Source: a virus
Length of the DNA stretch: 33,446 nucleotides
Reading direction: 5' to 3' (one strand)
Virus record (IMG/VR): IMGVR_UViG_3300042691_010182
Coordinates: 1 to 33,446 of that record
The position numbers and the translations under genes were made by a program. The notes beneath the pieces are model-generated. The model saw only the letters and a program-made list of their open reading frames with translations, searched no databases and had not been told where the DNA came from. The number at the start of each line of letters is the position of its first letter. The first letter of the stretch is position 1. Below, piece after piece: positions 14,150-22,467 of this stretch.

Positions 14150-14290
14150 AGGAGACAGGGCAAGCCGCGAGGCCCCTAAGACAGTCGGAAAGACGACCGC
14201 CCGGCTAGAGCGTATCTGGCAAGGATTCTGGCCCCGGCAACGGACAAGCCATCCGAGAACAGTAATTCATTTTGTTTTTGGAGGGCTATC
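14150..14290 (+). promoter_or_regulatory. Structured leader of the major capsid gene
   Basis: Non-coding stretch with several possible hairpins. First, AGGG/CCCT (14157-14160 with 14174-14177) over GCC/GGC closed by a GCGA tetraloop, with a CAA bulge. Second, GTCG/CGAC (14184-14187 with 14194-14197). Third, GGAT/ATCC (14223-14226 with 14251-14254), GGC/GCC (14230-14232 with 14248-14250) and CCG/CGG closed by a GCAA tetraloop. The ribosome-binding site GGAGGG is at 14280-14285, after a T-rich segment. These could be RNase processing sites or a translational control element boosting capsid expression. The folds are by eye. Confidence 0.5.
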
Positions 14291-15178
14291 ATGGCCGATA
14301 ATATTGCAAGCGTTTATGCCGTCCAATACGGCACGAACATCTCGCTGCTTCTGCAGCAAAAGGGCTCCAAGCTGCGCTCTGCGGTGCAGACTGGTTCTTA
14401 CAAGGGCAAGCAGTCGGAAGTCGTCACGCAGTACGGTGCCACCTCGGCCCGTGCGGTTTCGACCCGCTACCAGCCGATCGTCCCGGTCAACACCCCGAAC
14501 AATCGTCGGTGGGTGTTCCCAGAGGATTACGACTGGGCCGACCTGATCGACAACTTCGACAAGCTCCGTCTCCTCGCTGACCCGCAGTCTGCCTATTCGC
14601 AGAACGGGCTCTATGCGATGGGCCGCGCGATCGATGACGTCATCATCTCGGGCATCTTCGGTGCGAACAAGACGGGCGAGGCTGGCGGCACGACCACCAA
14701 CTTTGCCACTTCGACTCAGCAGGTTGCTGTGAACTACGCTGCCTCTGGCAACGTGGGCCTCACGGTCGACAAGCTGCGCGAAGCGCGTCGCATCCTGATG
14801 GAGAACGAAGTCGACCTCGATGCCGAGCCGGTGTATTGCGCCATCTCTGCCGAGCAGCACGATGACCTTCTCGGTCAGATCCAAGTGACCTCGGCTGACT
14901 TCAGCTCCGGCATGCCGGTGCTTGAGGATGGCAAGGTGACCCGTTTCCTCGGGATCAACTTCATCCACACCGAGCGTCTCCCGACGAGTTCGAGCCACCG
15001 CCGTTGCCCCGTGTGGGTGCCGTCGGGCGTTCATCTCGGCATGTGGAATGACATCATGTCGAACATCACGCAGCGTCGTGACCTCTCTTCGCATCCGTAT
15101 CAGATTTATCTGATGGGAACTTTCGGTGCCACGCGCACGGAAGAGAAGAAGGTCGTCGACATCCTCTGCGCGGAATAA
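14291..15178 (+). CDS. Major capsid protein
   Basis: A 295-residue major capsid protein of the Phage_capsid_2 type. The N-terminus (VYAVQYGTNISLLLQQKGSK), the VSTRYQPIVPVNTPNNRRW segment, DYDWADLIDNFDKLRLLADP and AYSQNGLYAMGRAIDDVIIS, and the closing GTFGATRTEEKKVVDI are the family's conserved blocks in order. Length fits. Preceded by a terminator, a structured leader and a GGAGGG ribosome site, suggesting separate control and high expression. Followed by a decoration-like protein after 14 bases. Confidence 0.95.
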   Translation: MADNIASVYAVQYGTNISLLLQQKGSKLRSAVQTGSYKGKQSEVVTQYGATSARAVSTRYQPIVPVNTPNNRRWVFPEDYDWADLIDNFDKLRLLADPQSAYSQNGLYAMGRAIDDVIISGIFGANKTGEAGGTTTNFATSTQQVAVNYAASGNVGLTVDKLREARRILMENEVDLDAEPVYCAISAEQHDDLLGQIQVTSADFSSGMPVLEDGKVTRFLGINFIHTERLPTSSSHRRCPVWVPSGVHLGMWNDIMSNITQRRDLSSHPYQIYLMGTFGATRTEEKKVVDILCAE

Positions 15179-15192
15179 GGGAGTAAACGAAA

Positions 15193-15690
15193 ATGGCAGT
15201 TGTAGCAGTTAAGTCGACCCTTATCACCAATGCAGACGCGACCCCGGTCGTCCTCAACAGCCCGCGTGTTGATGGCGGCAGCGAGCGTGTGGCGGTAGCC
15301 ACGGCGGCGATTACGGACACCGATAGCATCGCTTCGACCTATCGCATGTTCCGTGTGCCGTCGAATGCTGTGATGACGGATCTCCGCATCTACTCGCCGG
15401 ACATCGGCACCACGACGATCACCGACATCGGCCTCTACGCCGCTGACGGTGGTGCGGTTGCTGATGCCGACTTCTTCGCCTCGGCCCTGTCCCTCAAGGA
15501 CGGTGCGCTGAACGGCGTGGATGTCCTGCATGAGGCTGCGGTGTTCACGATCGCCAACTCCGGTAAGGAGCTGTGGGACGCGCTTGCGCTCACCAGCGAC
15601 CCCGGCGTGTTCTACGATGTGACTCTCACGCTGACGGCGGCGGCTGACGCCACCGGCACCGTGAAGCTCGTCGGTCGTTACACGGCGTAA
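15193..15690 (+). CDS. Putative capsid decoration or minor head protein
   Basis: A 165-residue Ala/Val/Thr/Asp-rich protein of beta-strand character, directly after the capsid gene and before a terminator. No enzymatic motif. Position and composition suggest a capsid-associated structural protein present in many copies. The exact family is not recognised. Confidence 0.65.
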   Translation: MAVVAVKSTLITNADATPVVLNSPRVDGGSERVAVATAAITDTDSIASTYRMFRVPSNAVMTDLRIYSPDIGTTTITDIGLYAADGGAVADADFFASALSLKDGALNGVDVLHEAAVFTIANSGKELWDALALTSDPGVFYDVTLTLTAAADATGTVKLVGRYTA

Positions 15691-15696
15691 TGAATC

Positions 15697-15730
15697 GGGG
15701 CGGGCCTGTAACAGGGCTCGCCCCTTTCTT
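15697..15730 (+). terminator. Rho-independent terminator after the capsid unit
   Basis: GGGGCG at 15697-15702 pairs with CGCCCC at 15719-15724; the interior can continue pairing (GCCTG with CAGGGC, one bulge) around a TAA loop. The run TTTCTT follows. It would limit read-through from the highly expressed capsid unit into the tail genes. Confidence 0.8.
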
Positions 15731-15744
15731 GATGGAGAGCCAAC

Positions 15745-15939
15745 ATGGCAGACCGTTTCTACGGAATTGACCGCGGCGAGCAGGGCGTGCGTAACGTGAC
15801 GGAAGGCGCGGCCTCTACGGCCACGACCGACGTCGAAGTGCGCGTCGATCTCGATGCAAACATGCAAAAGATGGAAGTCTTGCTTGCCCTTGACACGATC
15901 AAGGAAGCGATCCTTCAGGACACTTGGCCGCCGGCTTAA
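15745..15939 (+). CDS. Small structural protein candidate, 64 aa
   Basis: A 64-residue protein between the capsid unit and tail tubular A. The N-terminus has an RFYGIDRGEQGVRNVTEGAA motif; the C-terminal half is a helical segment MQKMEVLLALDTIKEAI. GGAG precedes the ATG. It may be a minor virion or assembly protein. No family recognised. Confidence 0.65.
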   Translation: MADRFYGIDRGEQGVRNVTEGAASTATTDVEVRVDLDANMQKMEVLLALDTIKEAILQDTWPPA

Positions 15940-15957
15940 TAGCTGCGGGAGACGCCC

Positions 15958-16560
15958 GTGGCTGCTAGTGACGTCGCAATCGCAAACCTCGCGCTCACCA
16001 AGATTGGTGACTTGAGGATTACGAGCCTCTCGGACAATACCAAGCCGGCCCGAGAGGTTTCTGCCGTCTACTCGATGCTGCGCGACAAGCTGCAGCGAAC
16101 TTATAACTGGCGCTTTTGTGTAAAAAGGGCGGTTCTGGCAGCAGAAGTCGATACCCCAGTTTTCGACTACAGCTACCAATATCCCGTACCGTCCGACTGT
16201 CTGCGCATCCTGCAGATCAATGCCTACTACCCTGCGCCAGACCTGTCCGATCTGATTAGCAGCGGCGGGCAGGAATATGTGCTCGAAGGCGGCAAGATCC
16301 TGACCCGCAGCTCGGGCTCGCTGAATCTGCGCTATCTTGGGCGCGTGACTGACCCCACAAAGTTCGACACCTCGTTCGATGAAGCCTTCGCGTCATCGAT
16401 CGCTTACAACGTCGCCGAGGCGCTCACACAGTCTGACGGCAAGAAGAATGCGGCGCTGCGCGATTACCGCATGGCGCTGATGGAAGCCATCCGTGCCAAC
16501 GCTATCGAGAATCCACCGGAGTCCATTGCGGATACGACTTGGATTACTGTGAGGCTCTAA
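15958..16560 (+). CDS. Tail tubular protein A (gp11-like)
   Basis: A 200-residue head-to-tail adaptor of the T7 gp11 type, which forms the ring beneath the portal. Typical blocks: VAIANLALTKIGDLRITSLS near the N-terminus, VYSMLRDKLQRTYNWRFCVK, and YQYPVPSDCLRILQI. The start is a GTG at 15958 behind GGGAG. It directly precedes tail tubular protein B. Confidence 0.92.
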   Translation: MAASDVAIANLALTKIGDLRITSLSDNTKPAREVSAVYSMLRDKLQRTYNWRFCVKRAVLAAEVDTPVFDYSYQYPVPSDCLRILQINAYYPAPDLSDLISSGGQEYVLEGGKILTRSSGSLNLRYLGRVTDPTKFDTSFDEAFASSIAYNVAEALTQSDGKKNAALRDYRMALMEAIRANAIENPPESIADTTWITVRL

Positions 16561-19422
16561 ATGCCAAGCGCCAATCCAGCCGTAGTTAATTTTAACGGTG
16601 GTGAAGTCGGGCCAATGATGAGTGGCCGCACGGACTTCGATAAATATCCATCGAGTATGCACCGGATGCGGCGGTTCATCCCGACCGCGCAGGGGCCGGC
16701 CAAGCGATCGCCGGGTACAAAGTACGTCTTGCAGGCGCGCTATCCCGACAAACGGGTATGGCTGCAGAAGTTTGAGTTCGCTTTCGATCAAGCGTATGTC
16801 ATCGAGTTTGGCGATCAGTACTGTCGCTTCTACACCGACCGCGGCGTAGTGCTGGAGACTGGTCTTGACGTCAGCAACGTCACGAATGCCAGCCCCGGCG
16901 TGTTGACCTATGTCGGCACAGACCCGTCGAACGGCGACTGGATGTATGTCAAAGACGTTCTCGGCATGCCGGACATCAATGGCCGATACGTCAAGGTCAC
17001 GAATCTCAACGCTGGCGCTAAGACGTTCGAGCTCTACGACATCAACGACCAGCCGATCAACACGACCGGATACGGCACTTATGCCGGCAACGGCGACATC
17101 CAGCGCGTCTACACGATCGCGTCTCCGTACACGGTTGAGGATTTGTTCACCGCCGAGGGAACTTCTGCGCTCTCAATCACTCAGTCGGGCGATGTGCTCT
17201 ATGTCGGCTGCGAGGGCTATGCGCCGCGCACGCTGACGCGCAGCGGGCAAACAAGCTGGGCCTTCGCCGAGTACGCACCGACTGACGGGCCGTTCCAAGC
17301 GGAGCCGGTGACGAAGGTCAACTTCTCGCTCTCGGCAACGACCGGATCGGTAACGGTGACCGCGGGCAGCACGGTTTTTGATAACAATTCTGCTGGGATG
17401 CTGCTGCGTTTGCAGCCGATCAACATCACGACAACACAATGGGAAACCGGCAAGGCAACCACCGCCGGCAATATCCGCAAGAGCGCGGGCAAGTTTTACG
17501 AGGCGGTCAACTCGGCAACGACCGGCGCGGTGCGCCCGATTCACGAAGAGGGCGAGGACTATGACGGTACCGCTGGCGTTCTCTGGAAGTTCCTGCACCC
17601 CGGCTATGTGATTCTCAAGATCACGGCGGTGACGAGCGGAACGGTGGTCACGGCAGACGTTATCGGGCCGGGTGTTGCGCCGACCGAACTGCTGTCGTCG
17701 ACGCCTTGCGCCTATCGCGTGGGCGCGTGGGGTACGGGCATGGGTGCTTCGTTCCCGTACAAGGTCACTTTCTGGCGCGATCGCCTGTGGTGGGCTGGCG
17801 GTCAGAATGTGTACGCATCGGTGGCCGGCGACTACAGCTCGCAAGCGGTCGACACGATGGGCGAGATCCTTGCTGACAATGCAATCAATCTGACGCTCGC
17901 GGTCGGCAACGTCGACAAGGTGCGCTGGATGCGCCCCGGCAACGCGCTGATCGTTGGTACTGCGGGCGCTGAGATTGCGATCCGCGAGAACATTACGACT
18001 GCGGCGCTCGGGCCGGAGAACGTCAAGTTTGACTTGCAGTCGGCAGAGGGCTCGATGGAGCTTGAGCCGATCCTTGTTGAGGACGCGGTGCTGTTTGCCC
18101 GCGTCGGCGGTCGCCGGATCATCGAGCTGCGCTTTGACATCCAAGCGGATGCGTGGGTTCCACGCGACATGAACGCGCTCTATCCCGAGATCACCAAGTC
18201 GGGAATCATCGACATCGAGTTCCAGAAAGAGCCGGACGACATCATCTGGTGCGTACTTGGCGATGGTCGTCTTATCGGCCTGACCTACGACCGCGAGCAG
18301 AATATCTATGGCTGGCACCAGCACCCGATCGGTGGCCGCAACGTCAAGGTAGAGGCGGTGCAGGTTATCCCCGGCCCGGCTGGCGACGTCGATGACGTTT
18401 GGCTTGTGGTGTCGCGCACGGTCGAGGGCGATGTGGCGTATGAGCTGGCGACTGAGGCCGGTGATGAATTGATTACCGAGGGCGACGACCGGCTTGTGAC
18501 CGAGGCTGACGTCGAGTTCACCCGCCGCACGGTAGAGTATTTCGCGCAGGCGCTCGAAGAGGGCGAGGACATTCAAGGCGCGGTGTATCTTGACGACTCG
18601 CTGGAATATAACGATTTGATTCCGGCAGACCTGTTCCTTGGTTCTGGCTATGACACCGTGGGCAGTACCAACGTCACGGCTACGGTGACGTCCTCGCTGG
18701 AGCTGGCTACCGAGAACAATGAGATCATTGAGACTGAGGACGGCTTCGACATCGTGATTAACGATCCGGTGTTCGTGGCAAGCGATGTCGGGCGCGAAAT
18801 CGTTTATCGGTATTACGACGAGGCATTCGGCCAATGGCGCAGCTCGCGCGCGCTCATTACCAGCGTCGTCAATGAAGAGCAGGTGCTTGTCACAATTATT
18901 GCGGCATTTTCTGACAACGATGTGCTGTTTAATACTTGGCGCATGACCGCGACCTTGCTGCGCGGGCTGCACCACCTCGAAGGCGAAACAGTATCTGCGC
19001 TCGCAGACGGTGCTGAGGTAACGGGCTTGCTGGTTACGGACGGCAAGGTGACGCTGCCTGTGGCGGCTTCTCGGGCGGTTGTAGGCTTGCCCTATACCTC
19101 GACCCTAGCCACGCAGAGAATTGAGGCAGGAGCCTCCATAGGCACGGCGCAGGCCAAGACCAAGCGCATCCACAAGCTCGCCTTGCGGCTGTACAACAGC
19201 CTCGGCGGCAAGATCGGGCCGAGCGCAACGAATCTGGACTACATCATTTACCGCACCGGATCGGATTTGATGGACGAGGTGCCGCCGCCTGTGACGGGTG
19301 ACACCGATGTTCTTCCGTTCCCCGGTGGCTACGAGACGGACGGAAGAATCTGGGTGGTAGCGGATCAGCCGCTGCCGCTGAACGTGGTGGCGCTGTATCC
19401 CGAGCTGGAGACGGCGGGGTGA
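16561..19422 (+). CDS. Tail tubular protein B / nozzle (gp12-like)
   Basis: A 953-residue tail nozzle of the T7 gp12 type, forming the distal part of the short tail. The N-terminus FNGGEVGPMMSGRTDFDKYP and RFIPTAQGPAKRSPGTKYV are diagnostic. The middle has beta-propeller-like blocks (FWRDRLWWAGGQNVYASVAG, WVPRDMNALYPEI). Around residues 629-655 a repeat LATEAGDELITEGDDRLVTE occurs, and a related copy near 714-735 (ELATENNEIIETEDGFDI). It starts directly after tubular A, and its stop overlaps the next gene as GTGA. Confidence 0.93.
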   Translation: MPSANPAVVNFNGGEVGPMMSGRTDFDKYPSSMHRMRRFIPTAQGPAKRSPGTKYVLQARYPDKRVWLQKFEFAFDQAYVIEFGDQYCRFYTDRGVVLETGLDVSNVTNASPGVLTYVGTDPSNGDWMYVKDVLGMPDINGRYVKVTNLNAGAKTFELYDINDQPINTTGYGTYAGNGDIQRVYTIASPYTVEDLFTAEGTSALSITQSGDVLYVGCEGYAPRTLTRSGQTSWAFAEYAPTDGPFQAEPVTKVNFSLSATTGSVTVTAGSTVFDNNSAGMLLRLQPINITTTQWETGKATTAGNIRKSAGKFYEAVNSATTGAVRPIHEEGEDYDGTAGVLWKFLHPGYVILKITAVTSGTVVTADVIGPGVAPTELLSSTPCAYRVGAWGTGMGASFPYKVTFWRDRLWWAGGQNVYASVAGDYSSQAVDTMGEILADNAINLTLAVGNVDKVRWMRPGNALIVGTAGAEIAIRENITTAALGPENVKFDLQSAEGSMELEPILVEDAVLFARVGGRRIIELRFDIQADAWVPRDMNALYPEITKSGIIDIEFQKEPDDIIWCVLGDGRLIGLTYDREQNIYGWHQHPIGGRNVKVEAVQVIPGPAGDVDDVWLVVSRTVEGDVAYELATEAGDELITEGDDRLVTEADVEFTRRTVEYFAQALEEGEDIQGAVYLDDSLEYNDLIPADLFLGSGYDTVGSTNVTATVTSSLELATENNEIIETEDGFDIVINDPVFVASDVGREIVYRYYDEAFGQWRSSRALITSVVNEEQVLVTIIAAFSDNDVLFNTWRMTATLLRGLHHLEGETVSALADGAEVTGLLVTDGKVTLPVAASRAVVGLPYTSTLATQRIEAGASIGTAQAKTKRIHKLALRLYNSLGGKIGPSATNLDYIIYRTGSDLMDEVPPPVTGDTDVLPFPGGYETDGRIWVVADQPLPLNVVALYPELETAG

Positions 19423-19847
19423 TCGAGGTCGTGAAGTTCCGCCCGGCGCACCTCGATGAACTGAGGCTGCAGCCCTCGCAGGAATACCTCTCAGCCTTCG
19501 TCGGTCGACCGGGATATGGGCAGGAGCTGGTGGAGGCAGGGCCGTGTTATACGGTGCGCAGGGATGGAAAGATCATCTGCTGCGCTGGCGTGGTAAACCT
19601 GTGGACAGGCAGAGCGTCGGCATGGGCGCTTTTGTCGTGGGACGCAGGTAAGAGCATGAGGCCGCTGCACCGCGAGGTGTTGAAGTTCCTCGATCGCTGC
19701 GAGATTCGGCGCGTCGAGGCGTATGTATATCCGGCCTTTGAGCCCGGCCACAGATGGGCGAGAATGCTGGGGTTTGAGTTTGAAGGATTGATGCGGGCAT
19801 TCGGTCATGACGGAAACGACATGGCGATGTACGCGAGGATTCAGTAA
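19419..19847 (+). CDS. Internal virion protein A (gp13-like), GNAT-type fold
   Basis: A 142-residue protein with the layout of T7 gp13-like internal virion protein A, a family of GNAT-acetyltransferase appearance. It starts at a GTG overlapping the nozzle stop. The centre (GKIICCAGVVNLWTGRASAW) and the closing GHRWARMLGFEFEGLMRAFG are the motif regions equivalent to the acetyltransferase core and C-terminal strand. The acetyl-CoA-binding loop is not clearly intact, so a structural or chaperone role is likelier than catalysis. Confidence 0.75.
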   Translation: MIEVVKFRPAHLDELRLQPSQEYLSAFVGRPGYGQELVEAGPCYTVRRDGKIICCAGVVNLWTGRASAWALLSWDAGKSMRPLHREVLKFLDRCEIRRVEAYVYPAFEPGHRWARMLGFEFEGLMRAFGHDGNDMAMYARIQ

Positions 19848-20386
19848 TGGCACAGGCAATCCCATTCATAGCAGCGGCGGCATCAGCCGGCTCGTCTCTG
19901 ATGGCAACGGGCCAGCAGCGTCAGGTCGGAGCCGCGCAAGCGCGGCAGCTTGAGGTTGAGGCCGGCGTTGCCCGGCGTCAGGCTGGCATGCAGGAAGAGC
20001 AGCTCCGGCGTGAGACGCAGCGTGGATTTGGCGAACTGCGAGCTGCTGGCGCACAGGCTGGGCTTTCGGAGTCTGTGTCTTTCGGCGACGTCTACAAGCA
20101 AGCGGCCACCGCAGCCGAGCTCGATGCGCTGTCTCTGGCATATCAAGGCGAGACGCAAGCGCAGAGCTTGCTGACCGAGGCGCGCATCACTCGCGCTGCG
20201 CGGCCATCGTGGGCGCAAGGCATATTGCAAGCTGGATCTGCTGCGCTCGGTACTTACGCCGCTGCTGGCGGTCAACTGCCGAGCGGCCCAAAATTTAAGC
20301 CGAAGGTGACTGGTCGAACGGCAATAGCTCAACGCTCCACATTGCCGACATCATTTCGGTCGCCAACCGGCCCGCTCAACGCTTAG
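19847..20386 (+). CDS. Internal virion protein B (gp14-like)
   Basis: A 179-residue Ala/Gln-rich protein with an N-terminal hydrophobic segment (AIPFIAAAASAGSSLMATGQ) followed by a long helical coil (GAAQARQLEVEAGVARRQAG). This is the pattern of T7 gp14, an ejected protein thought to open a channel across the outer membrane. It overlaps the previous stop by one base. Confidence 0.82.
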   Translation: MAQAIPFIAAAASAGSSLMATGQQRQVGAAQARQLEVEAGVARRQAGMQEEQLRRETQRGFGELRAAGAQAGLSESVSFGDVYKQAATAAELDALSLAYQGETQAQSLLTEARITRAARPSWAQGILQAGSAALGTYAAAGGQLPSGPKFKPKVTGRTAIAQRSTLPTSFRSPTGPLNA

Positions 20387-20393
20387 GTGATAT
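20384..20393 (+). promoter_or_regulatory. Shine-Dalgarno element TAGGTGATAT, copy 1
   Basis: The ten bases TAGGTGATAT overlap the TAG stop of the gp14-like gene and lie right before the ATG at 20394. The same ten bases occur at 22455-22464, again overlapping a TAG stop, eleven kilobases apart in function but identical in form, which suggests a duplicated translation signal for the two following internal virion genes. Confidence 0.5.
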
Positions 20394-22457
20394 ATGGCAA
20401 GGCTTGAGTTCTACAGACAGCAAGTCGTCCCGCGGATCGCTACACCTAGCACGCGCGGGCTTGCGGCTGTTGGCGCTCAGGCTGCGGAGACGGCAGAGGC
20501 TGTTGCTCGGGGTGCGGCCGCTGTCGGCCAGTTGGTCGGCGAACGCAATCGCGAAATTGAAAGGCGGCGCGAGGATGAGGCTGCAATCGACGCATCATCA
20601 CGCGCTATCCGCATCAAGTCGCGCTGGCTAGACAAGTCCAGAGAGCTTGAGCAGCAAGCCATAGAGAAGGACGAACTCGACGACTACACCAATCGCGCTG
20701 CAGAGGCTTATCGCGAAATCGCGAATGAGGAGGTCAATCAGGCTCAGTCTGATCGCGCCCGCGCATGGCTGCGAGGTCAAGCCGACCAGTTCGGCCTTAA
20801 CGTCCAAGAGAGTTCGCTGCGATGGCAAGCGAACGCCAAGGTTGACCGCGACATCAACAAGGCCGAACAATCATACGAATCTGGTCGCCTTTTGGTTGCA
20901 GCAAAGCCGGAAGATTACGAGTCCGTCAAAAACGATGTCGGTTTGCAGTTCGCGATCTTGCCGCCGGACAAGCGCGAGCGAGCGTGGGCAAAGGCGAGAA
21001 GCAATCTCGCTCTGGACGCCGCGCTTTCATCGATGCGCGCCAATCCGGCTGCTATGCAAAAGGCGCTGGAAGCGGAACCCGGCAAGTCGCCTCTCGCGTT
21101 TATCAACGACCTCGATCAGGACGATCGCACTCGACTGACGGTACAGACGGAGGCTGAGATCGAGCAGATCCGCCGCGAGCAGGAGCGTCGGCGCGCAGAG
21201 ATGCGCGATGTGCTGCGCGATGATGTCGCGAACCAGACCGCGCTGATGAGCGTGGGCGTCATGCCAGAGAGCCCGATCCCGCGATCGCGATTCGTTGCCG
21301 CTGGCATGGGCGATGACTACGACAGTTATTCGGAAGCGTTCAAGCTCGCTCCGATGATGAACTCGCTTGCCAATATGAACCGGCAAGACGCAGTCACCAT
21401 GATTGAGGGTCTCAAGCCAAAGACCGAAAAGGGCGCTGCCGATGCGGTTAAGCGTTACGAGTTCGCGCTGAAAAACTACACGAACATCGTCAAGCAGCAA
21501 GAGGAAGATCCCGGTGCATTCCTAATCCAGAGCTCTCCATCCCTGCGCGCAGCCTATACCGCAATCGGCGAAGCCCAGACGCCGGAAGCATCAACTGCTG
21601 CTGCTCAAAATTACGCTCGGCTGGCTGTGACCGAGGCGAAAAGTATTGGCATCCAGAACCCGGCCATCCTGCCCAAGAACGTCGCTGACGATCTTGTGGC
21701 CCGCGTCTACGGCAGACCGGGTGACGACAAGGCAATCGTCGGCTCTTCGGTGATCCTTGCCGAGCGCCAGAAGTGGGGCAAGTATTGGCCGAACGTGTTC
21801 GCTCAAGTCGCTAAGGATCTGCCGGGATCGGCTGCGGTGATTGGCGCTGGCATGCGCGAGAAGCCGGCCGACCGATTAATTGAGCTGTCCGCGCTCTCTG
21901 AGAAAGAGCTCGGTGCGTTGCTGCCTTCCGACAAGGCTCCGAAAGATGTTCGCGACAAGGTCAACGATGTGATGAGCGACATATTCGCATCGTTCCAAGG
22001 CCAGCAAGGTGATGCAGCGATGATCGCCATGCTTGAGGATTCGGCCTATCGGCTGGCGGTCGATTACGCACGCGCCGGCAAGAGCATTAACGATGCGGCC
22101 GATCTAGCGTATTCCGAGGTTGTCGGAGAGCGGTATGTGCTTTCCGAAATCGAGGACAGCATGGTGCGAGTGCCGCGCCAGAATGCGATGCCGAATCGCG
22201 TATTGCGCAGCGGGCTGACCATTGCGAAAAACAAGGCCGTGAAGGATCTCGGTTACAGCAGAATCCGCGATGCGTACTGGCAGACGCTGCCGAGCGACGA
22301 TCGGGTGGCGCTGATGTACGACCGCGAGCCCGTACTCGACAAGAGCGGGAACCCGGTGATCTATACATGGGAAGAATTGCGAAACCTTAGTGCGACAAAG
22401 GAAGAGACGATGCGCCCACAAATGCGAGAGCTCTCGCGTGCCACGCTCGGTCAATAG
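20394..22457 (+). CDS. Internal virion protein C (gp15-like)
   Basis: A 687-residue protein that likely forms the periplasmic part of the DNA ejection channel, as T7 gp15 does. It is largely helical: an Ala/Arg-rich N-terminal region, a charged coil near residues 55-110 and a second around residues 255-285 (EIEQIRREQERRRAEMRDVL). No enzymatic motif is visible. Gene order between gp14-like and gp16-like genes supports the call more than any motif. TAGGTGATAT precedes the ATG. Confidence 0.8.
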   Translation: MARLEFYRQQVVPRIATPSTRGLAAVGAQAAETAEAVARGAAAVGQLVGERNREIERRREDEAAIDASSRAIRIKSRWLDKSRELEQQAIEKDELDDYTNRAAEAYREIANEEVNQAQSDRARAWLRGQADQFGLNVQESSLRWQANAKVDRDINKAEQSYESGRLLVAAKPEDYESVKNDVGLQFAILPPDKRERAWAKARSNLALDAALSSMRANPAAMQKALEAEPGKSPLAFINDLDQDDRTRLTVQTEAEIEQIRREQERRRAEMRDVLRDDVANQTALMSVGVMPESPIPRSRFVAAGMGDDYDSYSEAFKLAPMMNSLANMNRQDAVTMIEGLKPKTEKGAADAVKRYEFALKNYTNIVKQQEEDPGAFLIQSSPSLRAAYTAIGEAQTPEASTAAAQNYARLAVTEAKSIGIQNPAILPKNVADDLVARVYGRPGDDKAIVGSSVILAERQKWGKYWPNVFAQVAKDLPGSAAVIGAGMREKPADRLIELSALSEKELGALLPSDKAPKDVRDKVNDVMSDIFASFQGQQGDAAMIAMLEDSAYRLAVDYARAGKSINDAADLAYSEVVGERYVLSEIEDSMVRVPRQNAMPNRVLRSGLTIAKNKAVKDLGYSRIRDAYWQTLPSDDRVALMYDREPVLDKSGNPVIYTWEELRNLSATKEETMRPQMRELSRATLGQ

Positions 22458-22464
22458 GTGATAT
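22455..22464 (+). promoter_or_regulatory. Shine-Dalgarno element TAGGTGATAT, copy 2
   Basis: Identical to the element at 20384-20393: TAG stop of the gp15-like gene, then GTGATAT, with the ATG of the giant gene at 22468, three bases after the element's end. Confidence 0.5.
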
Positions 22465-22467
22465 CGC

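Noticed and set aside
17173-18975. Long reverse-strand open frame of 600 codons opposite the tail nozzle gene
   Set aside because: Its product is Arg/His-rich with no motifs; it mirrors the high GC third positions of the nozzle gene, which gives long antisense frames by chance.
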